A DNA stretch of 64,000 nt from Apricaphanius iberus (GCA_028564705.1 JAPXFQ010000351.1:1984001-2048000); one strand, 5' to 3'; counted from the first letter of the stretch, positions 1 through 12,570 are shown. Program-made: numbers and translations. The notes: generated from the sequence alone by a model not told the origin.

Positions 1-60
1 AGTAGCTGGAACCATTTTTTGTTGGAATTTCACTTTCTCTGTGAAGGAGGCAAGATTATG

Positions 61-314
61 GGCGACTGTGGCTCAGTGGTAGAGGAGTTGGCTTGCAATT
101 GGAGGGTCGTAGGTTCGATTCCAGCTTCCTCCAGTCACATGTTGATGTGCCCCTGGGCAAGGCACTTAACCCCCAAATTCTACATTGTCCTACCGAGCCA
201 TGTTGGGTGTTGGTGTATGAATGTGAATGGGTGAATGTGGCTTCAATGTAAAGCGCTTTGAGTGGTCAGTAAGACTAGAAAAGCGCTATATAAGTTCAGT
301 CCATTTACCATTTA
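61..314 (+). mobile_element. tRNA-derived SINE, near full length
   Basis: The head resembles a tRNA gene. An A-box-like TGGCTCAGTGGTAGAG lies at 69-84 and a B-box GGTTCGATTCC at 112-122, the two parts of an internal RNA polymerase III promoter. The body contains the GGGCAAGGCACTTAACCC block common in fish SINEs. The tail has AAAGCGCTTTGAGTGG followed by AAAAGCGCTATATAAG and a CCATTTACC end. Related copies lie at 24,888 and 35,977. It is not a functional tRNA because no acceptor-stem pairing is visible. Confidence 0.8.
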
Positions 315-599
315 TAGAGAAACAAGCCATTTTACTTTGAGGTCCAACAATATTTCCAGGATACAAGTTAAATTTTAGGACAAATAAATACTATATAACA
401 CCAACGGTAACATTTTATCATATATATGTCTATTCCAGAAGTTGAAAGCTGTAAAATAGTATATAGCCCCTTTAACAAGTTGTAGTTTGGATGACTAGCT
501 TCTACTATTGTAGATGTTTCAGTATTTAGGTCTAATAAAGATTTAGATAAAAACAGTGTGTATATTACATTCAGTAATAAAATCATTGATTAGAAAAAT
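315..599. other. AT-rich interval, nothing recognised
   Basis: No coding, RNA or repeat signature is visible. It may include the worn 5' part of the LINE that follows. Confidence 0.4.
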
Positions 600-3500
600 A
601 CTTTCCTGACAAAGATCTGATACATAATGATGCCAGTTTAAGAGATTTGTTGGCTGTTGGCAAATTCTTCTGACAGACGATCAATTTGAGGTTTGGTTGA
701 ATAGGGCAGGATTTGATTTATATGAGTTCTTCTGTTTACAAGTAACAGATACCTGTGAGAATAACATTGGCTCTGAGCAGTTCCAGGGTGGAGACAATGG
801 GGTTAGAAATGAAGTTACAGCGTGTTAAATTCATATTATTTTGCTGTTGTCATAGGCCTCCTAATGCACTATAGTATATTTGGATAAGATCTGTGAAATG
901 TTGGATGCAATTTAAATAATGAAATTTATTTTCCAGTTGAGTTGAATATTGACTGTAGTGTTAAGAGAAATGCATTGAAAGACAAGTCAAAAGCAACGGC
1001 AGACATGTGCGACCTAGTACAATTGGTGAAGACATCAATCAGAGTTGTATATAAGAATGATGTAACACATACTGCCACATGTATAGATTTGTTATTCACT
1101 TATGCAGGAAATTGTGCTCTAATGCTTTGTCAATTAATATAGGTTGTAGTGATCACAATTTAACATTAATTCAAAGAAAAACTAAAATACCTAAATCAGG
1201 TCAGACAATTATGGTTAAACTGAGTTTTAGGCACTTTAACGAAGTGAGTTTTTGTGCTGATGTTGATAAAATAAACTGGCAACAAGTTTTATGGGAGAAA
1301 GCTGTGGATAAGGATATGAATGTTTTTAATGAATTGATAATACCGATTATGAACAAACATCCACCATTAAGATGTATGGCAATACGAAACAATGTATCAC
1401 CTTGGCTTGATCCTGAGCTGAAAGAATTTATGAAGCAGAGAGATAGACTAAAGTTTCAGGCGATTTCTTTCGGGTGATAGTGTTTTATGGAACAGGTACT
1501 GTACAAGCAAATGAGGAATCTAGTTACAAAATTACATAGGAAGAAAAAGAGGGTTTATAATGAAAATAAATTTGTAGCGTTAAAAGGCAATTCCTCTAAT
1601 TATCTTTAAACAAATTTACTGGTATAAAAGGGAAAAATACTTATAAATATTTAGTGACTAAACCCATAGATAAAGGAAGCCATCTATCTGAATATTTTGA
1701 CAGTAAAGTATCATAATTACGGAGTGAAATGAATTCTGCGTTTGATTGTGACATATCAGGCACAATAATTAGGAATAGATTAATGAAGGGTAAGGCATGT
1801 AAATTTAATTTTAATAGAGATGAAGTAAATACTGTTAGAAAGATCTTGCTAGGAATGAAAGTTAGACCATCTGGCGTTGACGGTATTGATGTGAAACTAT
1901 TAAAATTAGTTGCTGAAGTTATTTAATTTCCGGTGTGTCACATTATTAATTTCAGCTTACATGAAAGCAAGTGTCCCTTGAAATGGAAAAAAAAACATAA
2001 TAGTTCTTCTACAGAAGAATAAAAAAATTACCTTTTTCAGGAAAAAATAGTAGGCCAGTGAGCATTTTACCAGTTCTGAGTAAATTGATGGACAAAATTG
2101 TTTATGAACAAATTAATGAGTATTTTAGTCATCATAGGTTGAATACACAACATCAGCATGCATACAAAAAGGGGCATTCCACATTAACTGCGCTGGTCCA
2201 GTTGACTGAAGACTGGTATAGCAATATGGATGAGAAGAAATTAAAAGAGATTATTCTGTTAGATTTGAGTGCAGCGTATGATGTTGTGGATCGTGATTTG
2301 TTATTAAAGAAGCTAAGACTGTATGGTTTTTCTGATGATGCAGTTAAATTGGTTGAAAGTTATCTGATTGAGAGACTATTTTAAGTTTTGTTTAATGGAA
2401 GGTACTATTAGAATAAGTTACTTTCTTGTGGGGTACCGCAGTGAAGTTGTCTAGGACCATTATTATTTTCTATCTTTGTAAATGACCTGCCTTATACATT
2501 TGAACATTCTAAGATGGTATTATATGCAGATGAATTAATAATATATGCGTCAGGACAAGATATAGGTGAACTGAATGTAATTCTAGCCAGGGAATTAAGG
2601 TTATTAGAAGACTGGATTACAGAAAATAGGCTGGTGAATGTGGAGATGACAAAATGTATGTTCACTTTTATTTTGTACAAGAACCTACAGGATTAAAGCT
2701 GTCGGTTGTTGACAATCAAAGAGAGCAGGTCATGGAGACCAAGCTGCTTGGTGTTGTCCGTGATGGTTCGCTGAGGTGGGATAGTCAAGTGAGACTGGTA
2801 TTAAATAAAATGGGGAAGGGTATGGCGATGGTCAGGAGTTACAAGAAATAAATATCATATCAAATAAGAAAGCTAATTGTGGAATCACTTGTTATGTGTC
2901 ATTTAGAATACTGTTGTGCTGTTTGGTCTGTTATGACAGAGGCTAACTTACAGAAGCTGCAAGTCGCTCAAAATAAAGCAGCTCGGGCAATACTGAATTG
3001 CTCAATTAGGACGAGCAGTAAGAATATGCATCTATAATTGGAATGGTTAAGTTTAAAAAATAGAATATTGTATTCATTGATAAAATTTATGAGAATAATT
3101 ATAATATCAAAAACTCCTGAGTTTCTAAACAATAGGTTGACATTTTGTAGAGATATGCATAGTTATTCTACAAGGCAAAGCACTGACTGTAGAATGCTCT
3201 TGAAACAAAAAAAAAGGGTGCTGTACAGGGCTATGGTGGCCTGGAATGGTCTACCTCAATTGTTGGTTTTACAGAAATATATGCAAGATTTTTGTAAAAG
3301 GACCAGACTATATTTTTTTGTTTCATCAGAGGGAAGGTGAAGGTATATAGTATGTTACCATTTGTGTCCTATTCTAAGTATAATATTTGATTGTCTACAT
3401 TGCATCTATATTTAAATGTTTGGTGTTGTTAGGTAAGAATTGGAGTCTATGGTGGCATGTACATACTATTTGTAATCCTGTGCTTTAAGTGTTGATTCTG

Positions 3501-3815
3501 CATATACAAGTAATGATGAAAATGGTCTAGTAGATGACAAGTTAGTGTTTTATTGTATATTTTATGTAATGTATGTATAAGTGTCATATGTTATTTAACA
3601 TTTGATTTGGTATGTGATCATCGTATGTCTATTGTTATAAGTTTGGTTTTGTTTAGTACAAAGGTAATTTATTTCATATGGTGTGTTATTTTTATGTTAT
3701 GTGTTTGCTAAGACTTGATGTATTATGTAATATTATTGGTGATGAGTAGACCCCAGGAAGACTAGCTACTGTTTTCGCAGTAGCTAATAGGGATCTTAAT
3801 AAACAAACAAAGAAA
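600..3815 (+). mobile_element. Degenerate non-LTR retrotransposon (jockey superfamily, L2/CR1/Rex1-like)
   Basis: The left edge is approximate. An endonuclease-like stretch starts before 840, where a CHRPPNA-like motif can be read near 850-870. The SDHN motif of the endonuclease C terminus is at about 1,150-1,165, and the reverse transcriptase spans about 1,730-2,850. The 3' end is a short UTR with GCAGTAGCTAATAGGGATC followed by an AAACA-rich tail near 3,790-3,815. Many stops and frameshifts make it inactive. The exact clade is uncertain because the motifs are shared by L2, CR1 and Rex1. Confidence 0.75.
942..3340 (+). pseudogene. LINE ORF2 remnant: endonuclease plus reverse transcriptase
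   Basis: ORF2 of such LINEs nicks target DNA with an APE-type endonuclease and copies its RNA into the nick. Here the frame is broken into at least six pieces. Pieces at 942-1,142 and 1,079-1,477 give the endonuclease end (IDLLFT, GCSDHN) and a linker. Piece 1,729-1,926 has PSGVDGIDVKLLKL, and 2,058-2,384 has LSKLMDKIVYEQINEYF, HAYKKGHST and LLDLSAAYDVVD, which are reverse transcriptase blocks 1-3. Piece 2,514-2,696 has the catalytic block as YADE instead of YADD, so the second metal-binding aspartate is changed. Piece 3,038-3,340 is the C-terminal domain (YSTRQ, YRAMVAWNGLP). No full reading frame survives. Confidence 0.75.
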
Positions 3816-4721
3816 CAGATAATAATGATTAATGTATCAATATTTATATAATTATTGATTACGTTATTAATTATATAATCGGGGCACCAGGCTTTTTGTG
3901 ATTTAGAAGAGGCAATTCATAACTTCCCAGATACCAAGTCTCTGGGAATGGACTATGGACAGTATGGACTATAATTTATTTGTTTTAATTAAATTTTGTT
4001 TAATAAAAAGGGGATTATATAATGTTATGGATTCAGTGCTGTTAGTTTTAAGGACAACTCACGTCTTGATACTACTGCGACCATTAAAACATCATCTGAA
4101 GTTTTCTTGGCCTTTATTCCACTTAGAAATTGGCTCATTGTTGTGTCAGTTTCAGTTTGTAACTTAGATTTATCAATGGTTTGTTAAAGCTGCATTTTAC
4201 TGCATTTGTTTTTCACCTGTAAAATGCCCAAATATATGATTTAATCCTTTTGTCTTCACCTGAAAAATGAACACTACAAATTGCATCACAGAAGCGTTTT
4301 AGATTTGTGCCTTTTAAAGTTATTTTCAACAAAGCTTGCTGTGAATGAATGCTTGTACACACACTCAATTGTTTCATTTGTAGCTCTGATAAGAAACAGC
4401 GTCTGACATTTTCTCTGTTTTGTCCTCTTCGCCCTTTGGATCTTTAAATCCTGCTTTTGACTAGACACATCGTGCAATGTCTGCTAAGCTTAATACACAG
4501 CTGAAACCCATTGTTATAGTCAAAGGGTCCCATTCCAGTAGACGCGAAGCAGCAGGACTTGGACGCATATCAGAAGCGTTGTGTCACGGCCTTTTCCTAT
4601 ATTTACACTACTGTTAGGATTCAGTGACTGTGTGTTTGGGTGTGTTCTCTCTGTTCAACTTTCTGTGCTGGACGAAACTTGCAGCTGCTCCACCAGGTGT
4701 GTCCAATAAGCCTCATTACCT
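3816..4721. other. Intergenic sequence, nothing recognised
   Basis: Short chance frames only. No repeat termini, RNA gene or exon signature was seen. Confidence 0.5.
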
Positions 4722-5012
4722 CGGCCCGTATCCCTAAAGATTCTGAGAATCCTCTCAGAGAGCTCCTAACTTAACCTAAAAATTCCTTGCCAGGTGTTTT
4801 AGCTTAGAAGTGATTCCAGAACATTTTCAGTGAACTCTGAGCAAGGTTGATCCTAAAAGTTTTATGAAAATGAACTTTTGGTGATAATGAGCAAAGGATG
4901 TACCCTCAAATAAATAAACATAATTATACACTTTAATCTAATGCAGACAGTAATTGTAAATAATATTTCACCTTCAAGAAAATATCTGTAAAAAGAATAG
5001 TAAGCTGTAGGG

Positions 5013-5246
5013 GAGGGATCCTCAAGTCCAGGCCTCAAGGGCCGATGTCCTACCAGTTTTAGAGGTGTCTCTGCTCCAACACAGCTGATTCAAATTCTCT
5101 AACTTCCTCCTGAGCATTGCAAAGGCCTGTAGCAGGCCTGCAGAGGCCTGCTAACAAGCTATTATTTGATTCTGGTGTGTTGAACCAGGGAAAGAACTAA
5201 AACCTGCAGGATACCGGCCCTCGAGGCCTGGAGGTGGGGATGCCTG
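5013..5246. mobile_element. Non-autonomous hAT MITE, 234 bp
   Basis: The 8-bp duplication CTGTAGGG flanks it at 5,005-5,012 and 5,247-5,254, as expected for hAT integration. The ends are imperfect inverted repeats sharing TCCAGGCCTC and AGGGCCG. The interior carries the fish-typical CTGCTCCAACACAGCTGATTC stretch and its near inverse GGTGTGTTGAACCAGG. It is younger than the Harbinger copy it sits in. Confidence 0.85.
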
Positions 5247-5568
5247 CTGTAGGGGTTTATAGCCTAACATTCTAATTTAAAATATGTGAAAACATAAGCT
5301 CATTAAACCCTATTGAAATAATGATTTGTGTATTATTTGCTCATATTAATATCCTAGCTGGCATATTTTGTACTTTTACTCCCATATGGACCCCATTGAA
5401 AACAAGATGGCCTATCTCAAGGGGCTGTCCTTAATGAAATTGCAACGTTACAACTCTGTGTGGTCTTAACGAGGGTAACACGGCTCAGCTTTTATCAATG
5501 TCTGTGATTGCTGGTTGGTCTATTTATGAAGGCTTGTTAACAAATATCCTACAAACACAAAATGGGAA

Positions 5569-6509
5569 AAAAAAAAGAATTGCAAGCCAAACTGGACTGA
5601 GGAGTAAGGTTTGTTGCTTACCCAGTTGGTGAACGAACATAAAGGTATGTTGCGAGGAAAATTTGGCCCAACTGTCACTAGCCAAGTTAACAGGCGCGCC
5701 TGGGACACAATATCCCAAACAATCAATGTCTCTTTTCCACTGGTGGTGCGGACAGGCGACCATTGTGAGAAAAGGTGGTATGTGATGCAGTCCAAGGCAA
5801 AAGATGAGATTGCAGCGTACAAGCGGGAATCCTCACTCACAGGTGTGCAAAATACTATAGCCTACCACATAATCTGGCAACTTGATCCTGCTGGCAAAGT
5901 TACTTTACATGCCTAAGTACTGTGTTCATTGACTGTTTCTTTCTAGGGGGTGGACCACCTGCAAAACGGCTGCCCCAGATGGCCGACACTGTCTTTCAAG
6001 TCCTGGGACACTCTGAGATCAGTGTCACCGGGCTGCCAACAGGCATTGACACGTCAATGATGCAGGCCCTTGAAATGCAGCAAAGGTGGGACACAGGGTT
6101 ATTCATATCAACAGTGTTTATTCATTGCAGAAGCCATTTCATGTGTTATCCATGCTCATTGTATTAATTTAATCAAAACAATAATTAAACTAGGCCTATG
6201 TATTTCTGTAGCATGGAGCCATCACAAGAACCGGGCCCATCAAGTTTGCCGACAAGATTGCCGCCTGAACCATCTGCAGCTGCTACTCAGGATAGCCCGA
6301 CGGATCTAACACCATTCCCATCCGCAGCAACTGCTCCGTCAGCATCCCTGCAGGAGAGAAGATTGCAACTAAAAATTGATGTGTCTGAACAAATCAAAAA
6401 AGTCCTTTCCCTTCAGGATGAGTACTACCGCCTTAAAATTGAACACCTAAAAAATAAACCATTTGGAGATTGTGTTATGCATTTAACAATTGCAGGTGAT
6501 GTGCAGTAA
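5569..6509 (+). pseudogene. Harbinger Myb/SANT-like DNA-binding protein, 3 exons
   Basis: In Harbinger elements this partner binds the termini and helps bring the transposase into the nucleus. A model with consensus splice sites fits: exon 1 about 5,569-5,842, exon 2 5,947-6,085, exon 3 6,212-6,509. Phases agree across both junctions (GT at 5,843 and 6,086, AG at 5,945 and 6,210). Exon 1 has the tryptophan-rich Myb-like pattern (PNWTEE, RRAWDTI, CEKRWYVMQSKAK). Exon 2 has GGPPAKRLPQM and GLPTGIDTSMMQALEMQQ. Exon 3 is proline/serine-rich and ends in a charged coiled-coil-like stretch (LQERRLQLKIDVSEQIKKV). Two breaks lie near the start: a one-base shift in the A run at about 5,574-5,583 and a TAA stop after NWTEE. 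From 5,611 on, the spliced frame is open. Confidence 0.75.
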
Positions 6510-7565
6510 AACTGTGGTAGTTCTTAATACCATCACAACTTCTCAAATAACATGGGGCTACAGCTTCCCTAGCTTCATCCTCATCGCCATCCTTCAGAGG
6601 TTCTGAAAGCTGTCTAACCTTGCAAATGTTGCGTAATATTGAACAGGTTATGATGAATTTGCTGACTTTTTCAGGCCTCAGCCGCACCTCTCCGTGGAGA
6701 ACATGAAAGCGCCTCTTAAGTTGGCCTATGCCACGCTCCACCACCACTCTTGTCTTGTGGGCCCTACAATAGAATACAGACCTTTAATTATTTTATGGAA
6801 ATACTGCACTACTTGGATGCTCTAATATATTGCTTGCATTTCATTTCCATAATTTTTGTATTGTTTGGCTTATCTGTTATAGTTTAGTTGGGGCCCTTGG
6901 CGTGGCTGGAGATAAGGTGTAAGGAGCCATGGTTTGCATGGGTAGCGACTGTCCCCTAACAAGTGGCAATTAGCTGGCACATAGCATCTCTCAAAAAGCT
7001 TCTGATGCCACTCTCGGACAGCATTCTTGCATCATGTGTGGAGCCTGGCAATTTAGCCACAATGTCCAAAATCTTACAGGCCACATTGAACACTATTTGC
7101 ACATTGATGCTATGGAAATTCTTCCAGTTAACAAAGACAGCTCGTCCTCTGATTGCGCAATTACTCTTACGTTTTCCATCAATTACACCCACAACGCCAG
7201 GCAATCCTGCAATGCACATAAATGGCCTTTTATGTTTGTGTAAAGTGCGGGAATCCAGCAGGAATGAAACAAATTATGTCACAATATTATGTTGTGACAA
7301 AGCTGTCAGTATTTGGGTGATGAGTCTGTTGATGGAGGATTGGGACAGACCGAAGTCATCATTGCTGCATTGTTGCATTTTCCCTGTTGCCAAATACCTC
7401 AGGGTTGTGATTACTTTCTTCTCCGATGTAATAGCGTTGTGGCGTCGAGTTAGTGAAGAGATCCACCACAAACATGATTCCTGCACGATCCAATCTGTAG
7501 CATCTTAATAATTTCCTGTCATCCAGTGTTTGCAGGACATCTCTCCTGCCTCCTCTGTTGGCCAT
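6475..7565 (-). pseudogene. Harbinger DDE transposase (HARBI1-like), disrupted
   Basis: The DDE_4 family cuts and joins Harbinger ends. Reading from 7,565 downward: an N-terminal helical part (MANRGGRRDVLQTL, KVITTLRYLATGKMQQ), the first catalytic Asp in GVVGVIDGK, then KNFHSINVQ, the second Asp in a GDS motif, and the catalytic Glu in VVERGIGQLKRRFHVLHG. All three acidic residues remain. Breaks are a frameshift near 7,450-7,465, a TAA stop after HNIVT near 7,270, a frameshift near 6,965, and GDSGYP changed to GDSRYP. A probable intron at about 6,768-6,880 has a good acceptor (TATTGTAG) but its donor reads ATAAGC rather than GTAAGC. The 3' end overlaps the Myb gene tail to tail by about 35 nt. 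Confidence 0.8.
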
Positions 7566-7806
7566 TTTGTGCAGCCGCTTAGGAGAACTCCTGAGCCACT
7601 AAAAGTCCTCTTCCCTGCTCTTAGCAGATCTTGCCTTAGGAGCCCCTTTAAGCTCTAGGAATCTTGAGGAATAGCTTTTATATTAACTGGGTTTTTCTTG
7701 TCACTTTTAGGGGAAATTCTAAGAAAACGTCATGACTGAGAATTTTCTTAGAATTTGGCCGCTAGGAGCCACTTTTTGCACAAAAATTCTTTAGGGATGC
7801 GGGCCC

Positions 7807-8833
7807 TGATCTGGATAAAAGGAGAACTGTTACTGGAGGCTGACCAAATGATTCTACAAGTGGTACAAGCTGGGGTAAGGGGGTGGGTTCGAAGTCAGTT
7901 TTCTATACATACATATACATGAACTAACATTTGTATAGCATTTACAAATAAAAGAAGTCCTGTGCAAAATTAAACTTGTAGTTAGACACTGGTTTGGTAT
8001 ATAAAAAATTCATTTTAATGCTGTGCAGGGCCCCATCACCCCTTTCGAATCAGTGTAAATGGTACGACCCGCAGGTGCTTCTGCTATGGTGAATCAGTAG
8101 ATGAGACAAGAGCTGGAGTGAGCCATGGAAGGAACTAGGGAGACGGGAGACAGTAATGTGTTTCCTTAATAAAGGAAAATCAGGGGCTAAAAAATGAAAA
8201 GAAAAGCAGATTAAAGAGAGAATGGCAAATGAGGGCAAGCAGTCGCTCAATCAGTTTTTGTGAAAAGAAGGGGGAGCTCTAAATGCATCCTCAAGCATTG
8301 ACATTGTGTTAACATAAATACCTACTCCAGGTAGAATAGCATACATTTATGTTCGTACTTTATTTGAATAATATAGCAATATTTTATAGTATCATATTCT
8401 ACGTAGCGAGCAAACAATGTTTCTGGGTAAATAATGGAGTGAGAAGCAGAGGAAGGCAGAGCTGCCACTCCATGGAGCTGCACTTGTCTCCTCTTCTGCT
8501 GCAGTTCTCCCCTGTCAGAAGTTTACATGAAAACAACCTATATCTCTCTCCGTTCTCAAAAGCCGTGAAAACACATATCATTAGCGCATATTTTACTGCA
8601 TTGTTATGCAGATTAGCTTGCACACACTCTTACATTAGGTACAGGATTGTTCTCAGTTTAATGCCCATATTAATGATTGAAAATGACTTTTTTAAAAACC
8701 TAAGTCAAAAAGACTTTATGTCTAGTTTGATGGCTAGTGGACCCCCTCTGATTTTATAGTCTGCATTTATAATCATATAATCAATCATATAATCATTTTT
8801 AATCAAATATAAACATCAATTAACTTGTACTTA
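7807..8833. other. Intergenic sequence, nothing recognised
   Basis: One open frame at 8,349-8,759 (136 aa) has no recognisable motif, and no splice or promoter context supports it. Confidence 0.45.
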
Positions 8834-8960
8834 CCATCCATCCATCCATTTTCTAAACCGCTTAGTCCTCCAGGGGTCGCGGGGGGGCTGGTGCCTATCT
8901 CCAGCTGTCAACGGGCTAGAGGCGGGGTAAACCCTGGATAGGTCGCCAGTCCATTACAGC
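8834..8960. repeat. Dispersed fish repeat with CATC-repeat end
   Basis: It begins with (CATC)n TTTTCTAAACCGCTTAG, then GGGGTCGCGGGGGGGCTGG, AGGCGGGGTAAACCCTGGA and GGTCGCCAGTCCAT. This is a very common 3'-terminal repeat in fish genomes, read here on the complementary strand. The TGGATGGA-type tail is shared with RTE-class LINEs, so it may be a SINE or LINE tail. Family assignment is uncertain. Confidence 0.6.
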
Positions 8961-10869
8961 TTGTGCTCATGTACTTATCCTATACTTTAAAAAGGTATTG
9001 TGACAATTAAGGATATTTTAGCAACCATTTGAAGCCATATATTTCAGGTGAAAGCAGTTACAGTGAGCAAACTTAAACTTCTAAAGAACTATTTAAGATC
9101 AACAATGTCCCAGTACAGACTAAACACCCTTGCCATCCACTGTAGAAAGTCAGTTGGCCAAAAAATTTGAATTTAGGACCTAATCAGCAAATTTGCAGAT
9201 GCAAATACCCATCAATGGGTACACAGTAAACACTGACAATAATTAGTTTGTGCTTATGCTGATGAACTCTGATGGGAGTAACATTCAAATGAAATTGTGA
9301 AAAGCCAAACAAAAAATAAAAACAGGACTTTATAAGGAAATTTAGAATAGAACATAAGATATGCAGTAAAAACTTAGCTGCTGCATTGCTACCATGCCAC
9401 TGTGTCAGGTTGCACTGTTCAGAATACAGATTCAGGCACTGTCTCATCTGATTTTTGTATTCAGACTTTAAAACTGAATCAGAATCATAAAACTTTTATT
9501 TGCATATTAGTTAAAGTTTTACAATATTTGGAAATTGCTTTGGTACATAGTGCAAACTAATAATAGTAGTTACTTTGAAAAAGGTCGATAGCCGATTAAT
9601 GTGCTGATAGTTGATTACTTTGCCAGTAGTCAAAAAGAGGGGCAAGATAAAAACCGATAGTGGGTTTGGCCTGACAGTTCATAGTTGATTACTTGGCTGA
9701 TAATCATACTGTAAAAGAGTGAGTAGGCTAACAGTTCATATACACCAAACTTGATAGAAGCAACCAAAAAGCGCCACATGCCCTTAGCTGGTCGCTTCCA
9801 CATTCACACCTTGAAGCATATCCAAAGTGAAGCAGTCAAACTTTAAAATATGCCATTTTAACATGTGTGAAGCGGAAAACTTGTGGAAGGACCCTGACCG
9901 GGACCACTGAGCTGGCCTCCTACTCCCTCCCTCCTTCTCCCTACCCTCCGGGAGCTCCCAGTGGACTTTGGTCACTGAGCTGACCGCGTTAAGTGTTTGG
10001 CCTCGACTCAGGTGGAACTGGGACTGCTCCTGCGGGGGAAGACCCAGTCGAGCAGCAGCGGAAGGATCCAAAACGTGGGAGCGGAGCACCATCTCTATCA
10101 AGCCCAGCATGTGTGAGAGCAGCTGCCAGGTGGACTATGGTCTCAGTGCTGACTGAGGACTGTGTTGACTATGTGTTCGGCCTGGCCACCGACTGAGCTG
10201 GGACCACTGCAGGGGTGGTTTGGAGAGCTACCAGTCGAGCTGTGGTGGAGGGATCAATGAACATCCTGGGTCCTCACCCGGTTTGTGCTGCGAAGGTCCA
10301 AACTATGTCCGCCGACACACCAACTACTAAGCTGAGCGGCTGTCCATCTGTCTGCCATTAGTAAAAGTTTATAATAAAATATATGAGCGGCGCGGGACAT
10401 GCTGTGGTGGAGACATTACCAGGCCTGGGTGTCTGCGTGAGGAAGCTGTTCATGGCTCATTTCTTATCGGAGATTTTTCCAACTCAAGCAGACGACGTGA
10501 TAAGCGCCAATGCACAAAATGCACCACAGGAAATTCAGTGCTTATTTTGGTTCGCGCTTCAAACACACCAGTTGCGGTACTCACTTGCGCAAATCAAACC
10601 TTTTTCGCAATGCAAATCTGCTTCTGATTTGTCGCAGGACCCCCTGTCTCACTTCATCGGGCTCCTCTATTAGTAATGTAAACCTGACTCTCTGGTCGCG
10701 TTCTGTGTGTATGCACCGTAAGAAACTGGATTGGAAGGTAAATATGAAAAGTTTATTTTCAGAACTTGCTGTAGAATATTTATATATTTTAAATCAAAGG
10801 TTAATATCAAATAAAATAATTAATTATATAAAACATGTTTCATAGTTTGCACATATTTTAAACATTAAC
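8961..10869. other. Intergenic, partly GC-rich and internally repetitive
   Basis: A GC-rich stretch at about 9,880-10,350 contains loosely repeated phrases (GACTGAGCTGGGACCACTG, CAGTCGAGC). The frame at 10,383-10,673 (96 aa) has no recognised motif. A short AATCAGAATC..TTTTATTTGC piece at 9,477-9,505 may be a worn LINE tail. Confidence 0.4.
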
Positions 10870-11279
10870 TTTTTTAGCTTAAGCCCTGGTGTCAGAAACA
10901 AAACACAAAAAAGCAAGGAGTCCAAAATCATGGGAACCAGCGACGTGGAAAACAGGTGACGTGGAGGGCGGCGACTTCGAAACAGGTGTCTCGGAAGCCG
11001 GCGACGTGGAAACAGGTGTCTCGGAGGCCAGTGATGAGGGTACTTGAGTCTTGGATGTCAGCAATGAGGGTACTTGAGTCTCGGAGGCCTGCGCCTGAAG
11101 AGCTTGTGATTAGGAGTACGGCGCTTGAAGAGCCTGAGTCTCAGAGGCCAGCAACAGAACCTTGTGTTTGGGTGGCTGGTGGCGGAGCAGGACCTTGTGT
11201 TTGGGTGGCTGGCGGACGAGCAGAAACTTATGTTTGAGTGGCAGGCGGCAGAGCAGAATCTTGTGTTTGGGTGGCCAGC

Positions 11280-12570
11280 AAGGGGCAAACTCCGCTTGCA
11301 AAAAGTGAAGCCAACCCGGAAGTGTCAAAAATTGCAGTTCAGCCCTCATCCGCTGGGGGCTGGCTCCAAAAAGGAGCAAATTCCCATTGACTCCCATGTT
11401 AAAAAGGCCAACTTTACAGCAAAAATAAACATGTTTACAGCCTGGTTCAAAAAAACATTTTAGGTTAGATAGTTCAGGTTTACCATCATGACAACTCTGA
11501 GGGGGGTGAATTTTTTTCTAACTCCTCCGTTTATTTGTAATTTAATTTAATTAGGGGCGTGTCCTTTTGATTGACAGGTCTGTCTAGGCTAACGCTGGTG
11601 GCTAATGGTGGCTAACTGTAGCTAATAGCTTGCTCCGTAGTCTGCTTGCGGAGCTCTTGACAGCCTGGGAATAAGGTAGAGACTTCAGTCATTTGGTGTT
11701 TCTGAACTCCACTATGAGTTGCCCCTGCAGTTTTTATTCGGTTTTGGATGTTAATCTGCAATTATTGGGCAAAGACGGCTTGCTGTGGTGTTGATTACAG
11801 GAACAGACCGTCAAATAACTTACCGTTGCCTTACCGTTGGGGTAGCAGCAGAGCAGCAAAGTCGGCAGGACCGAGATGCTGCGGCATCCAGAGCGGGAGA
11901 CGGCTAGATCAGGCTGGAAGACTACAGACTTGGACTCTAGACAGACTGGATGACCGCTGGTTAGATAAGCACTGGTGTGAGGAACACAGCTGGAGGCATG
12001 AATAAATGGATGTCTGAGATGTGAGGTCATTCAATAGCCTTTTATTTTTGAGACTATCTGAGTTTTCGTGATGACTTTTTGACTGCTTCTTGCTGGATGT
12101 GTTGTTAAGAGGAGGTCGTCTATGTCCTCACCCTCCACAGATGCAAATGGAAATAACACCATATTAGGCCGTATTGACCCAACCCATTTGGGTCTTATTA
12201 TATCAATAGGTTTTCTCTACTCGAGATTTTTCTGGGTCTAAAGTGATCATTGTTGAATAACGTCTCTTAACCGCGGTCTTTTGGCTGAAACTCGCTAGAG
12301 CTTATGTTAGCTTCAGTTAGCTCCCAACTACCTTCTGAATAGATTGTAGCTATGTCGGCCCGAAGCGTCAACCCTCCGCCCCCAGCCTCACAGCACCACT
12401 CTCAGCTCCACCTCTTTGCCCATTTTTTGGAGTTACTGAGAGTGACGAGGCGAGAGAAACGCGAACAAGATGGCGGCAGTGGGGACCGCCCAGTTGGCTT
12501 CATTCTTGCTCTTCAGAAACCTATGGGTGACGTGAACGAGGGTTTGTCTAGTTATATATACAGTCTATGA
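11280..12570. mobile_element. Composite dispersed repeat inserted in the LTR element
   Basis: Near-identical 8-bp flanks TGGCCAGC (11,272-11,279) and TGGCTAGC (12,571-12,578) bracket it. The left part has GAAGCCAACCCGGAAGTG and AAAAAGGAGCAAATTCCCAT, and the right end has TATATATACAGTCTATGA. All are recurrent in fish genomes. The ends are not inverted copies of each other. The middle (about 11,745-12,260) is related to the repeat at 25,500-26,690, so a second element is probably nested inside. Confidence 0.55.

Larger units (their letters stand above)
4722..7806. mobile_element. PIF/Harbinger DNA transposon with both genes, inactive
   Basis: The ends are inverted: GGCCCGTATCCCTAAAGA at the left and, on the other strand at the right, GGGCCCGCATCCCTAAAGA. 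Between them are the two genes typical of this superfamily, a Myb/SANT-like DNA-binding protein on the plus strand and a DDE transposase (HARBI1-like) on the minus strand, arranged tail to tail. I could not find a convincing 3-bp target duplication, perhaps because the flanks have mutated. A hAT-type MITE (5,013-5,246) is nested in the left arm. Lesions in both genes make this a dead copy. Confidence 0.85.

Noticed and set aside
69..122. tRNA gene from A and B boxes
   Set aside because: The downstream text is a SINE body with the shared AAAGCGCTATATAAG tail, and no cloverleaf acceptor stem is present.
5611..6509. Domesticated host Myb-like gene
   Set aside because: It lies between Harbinger inverted ends beside the element's transposase, and the start region has a frameshift and a stop.
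8349..8759. 136-codon open frame
   Set aside because: No motif, splice site or promoter context. Length is unremarkable for chance in AT-rich DNA.
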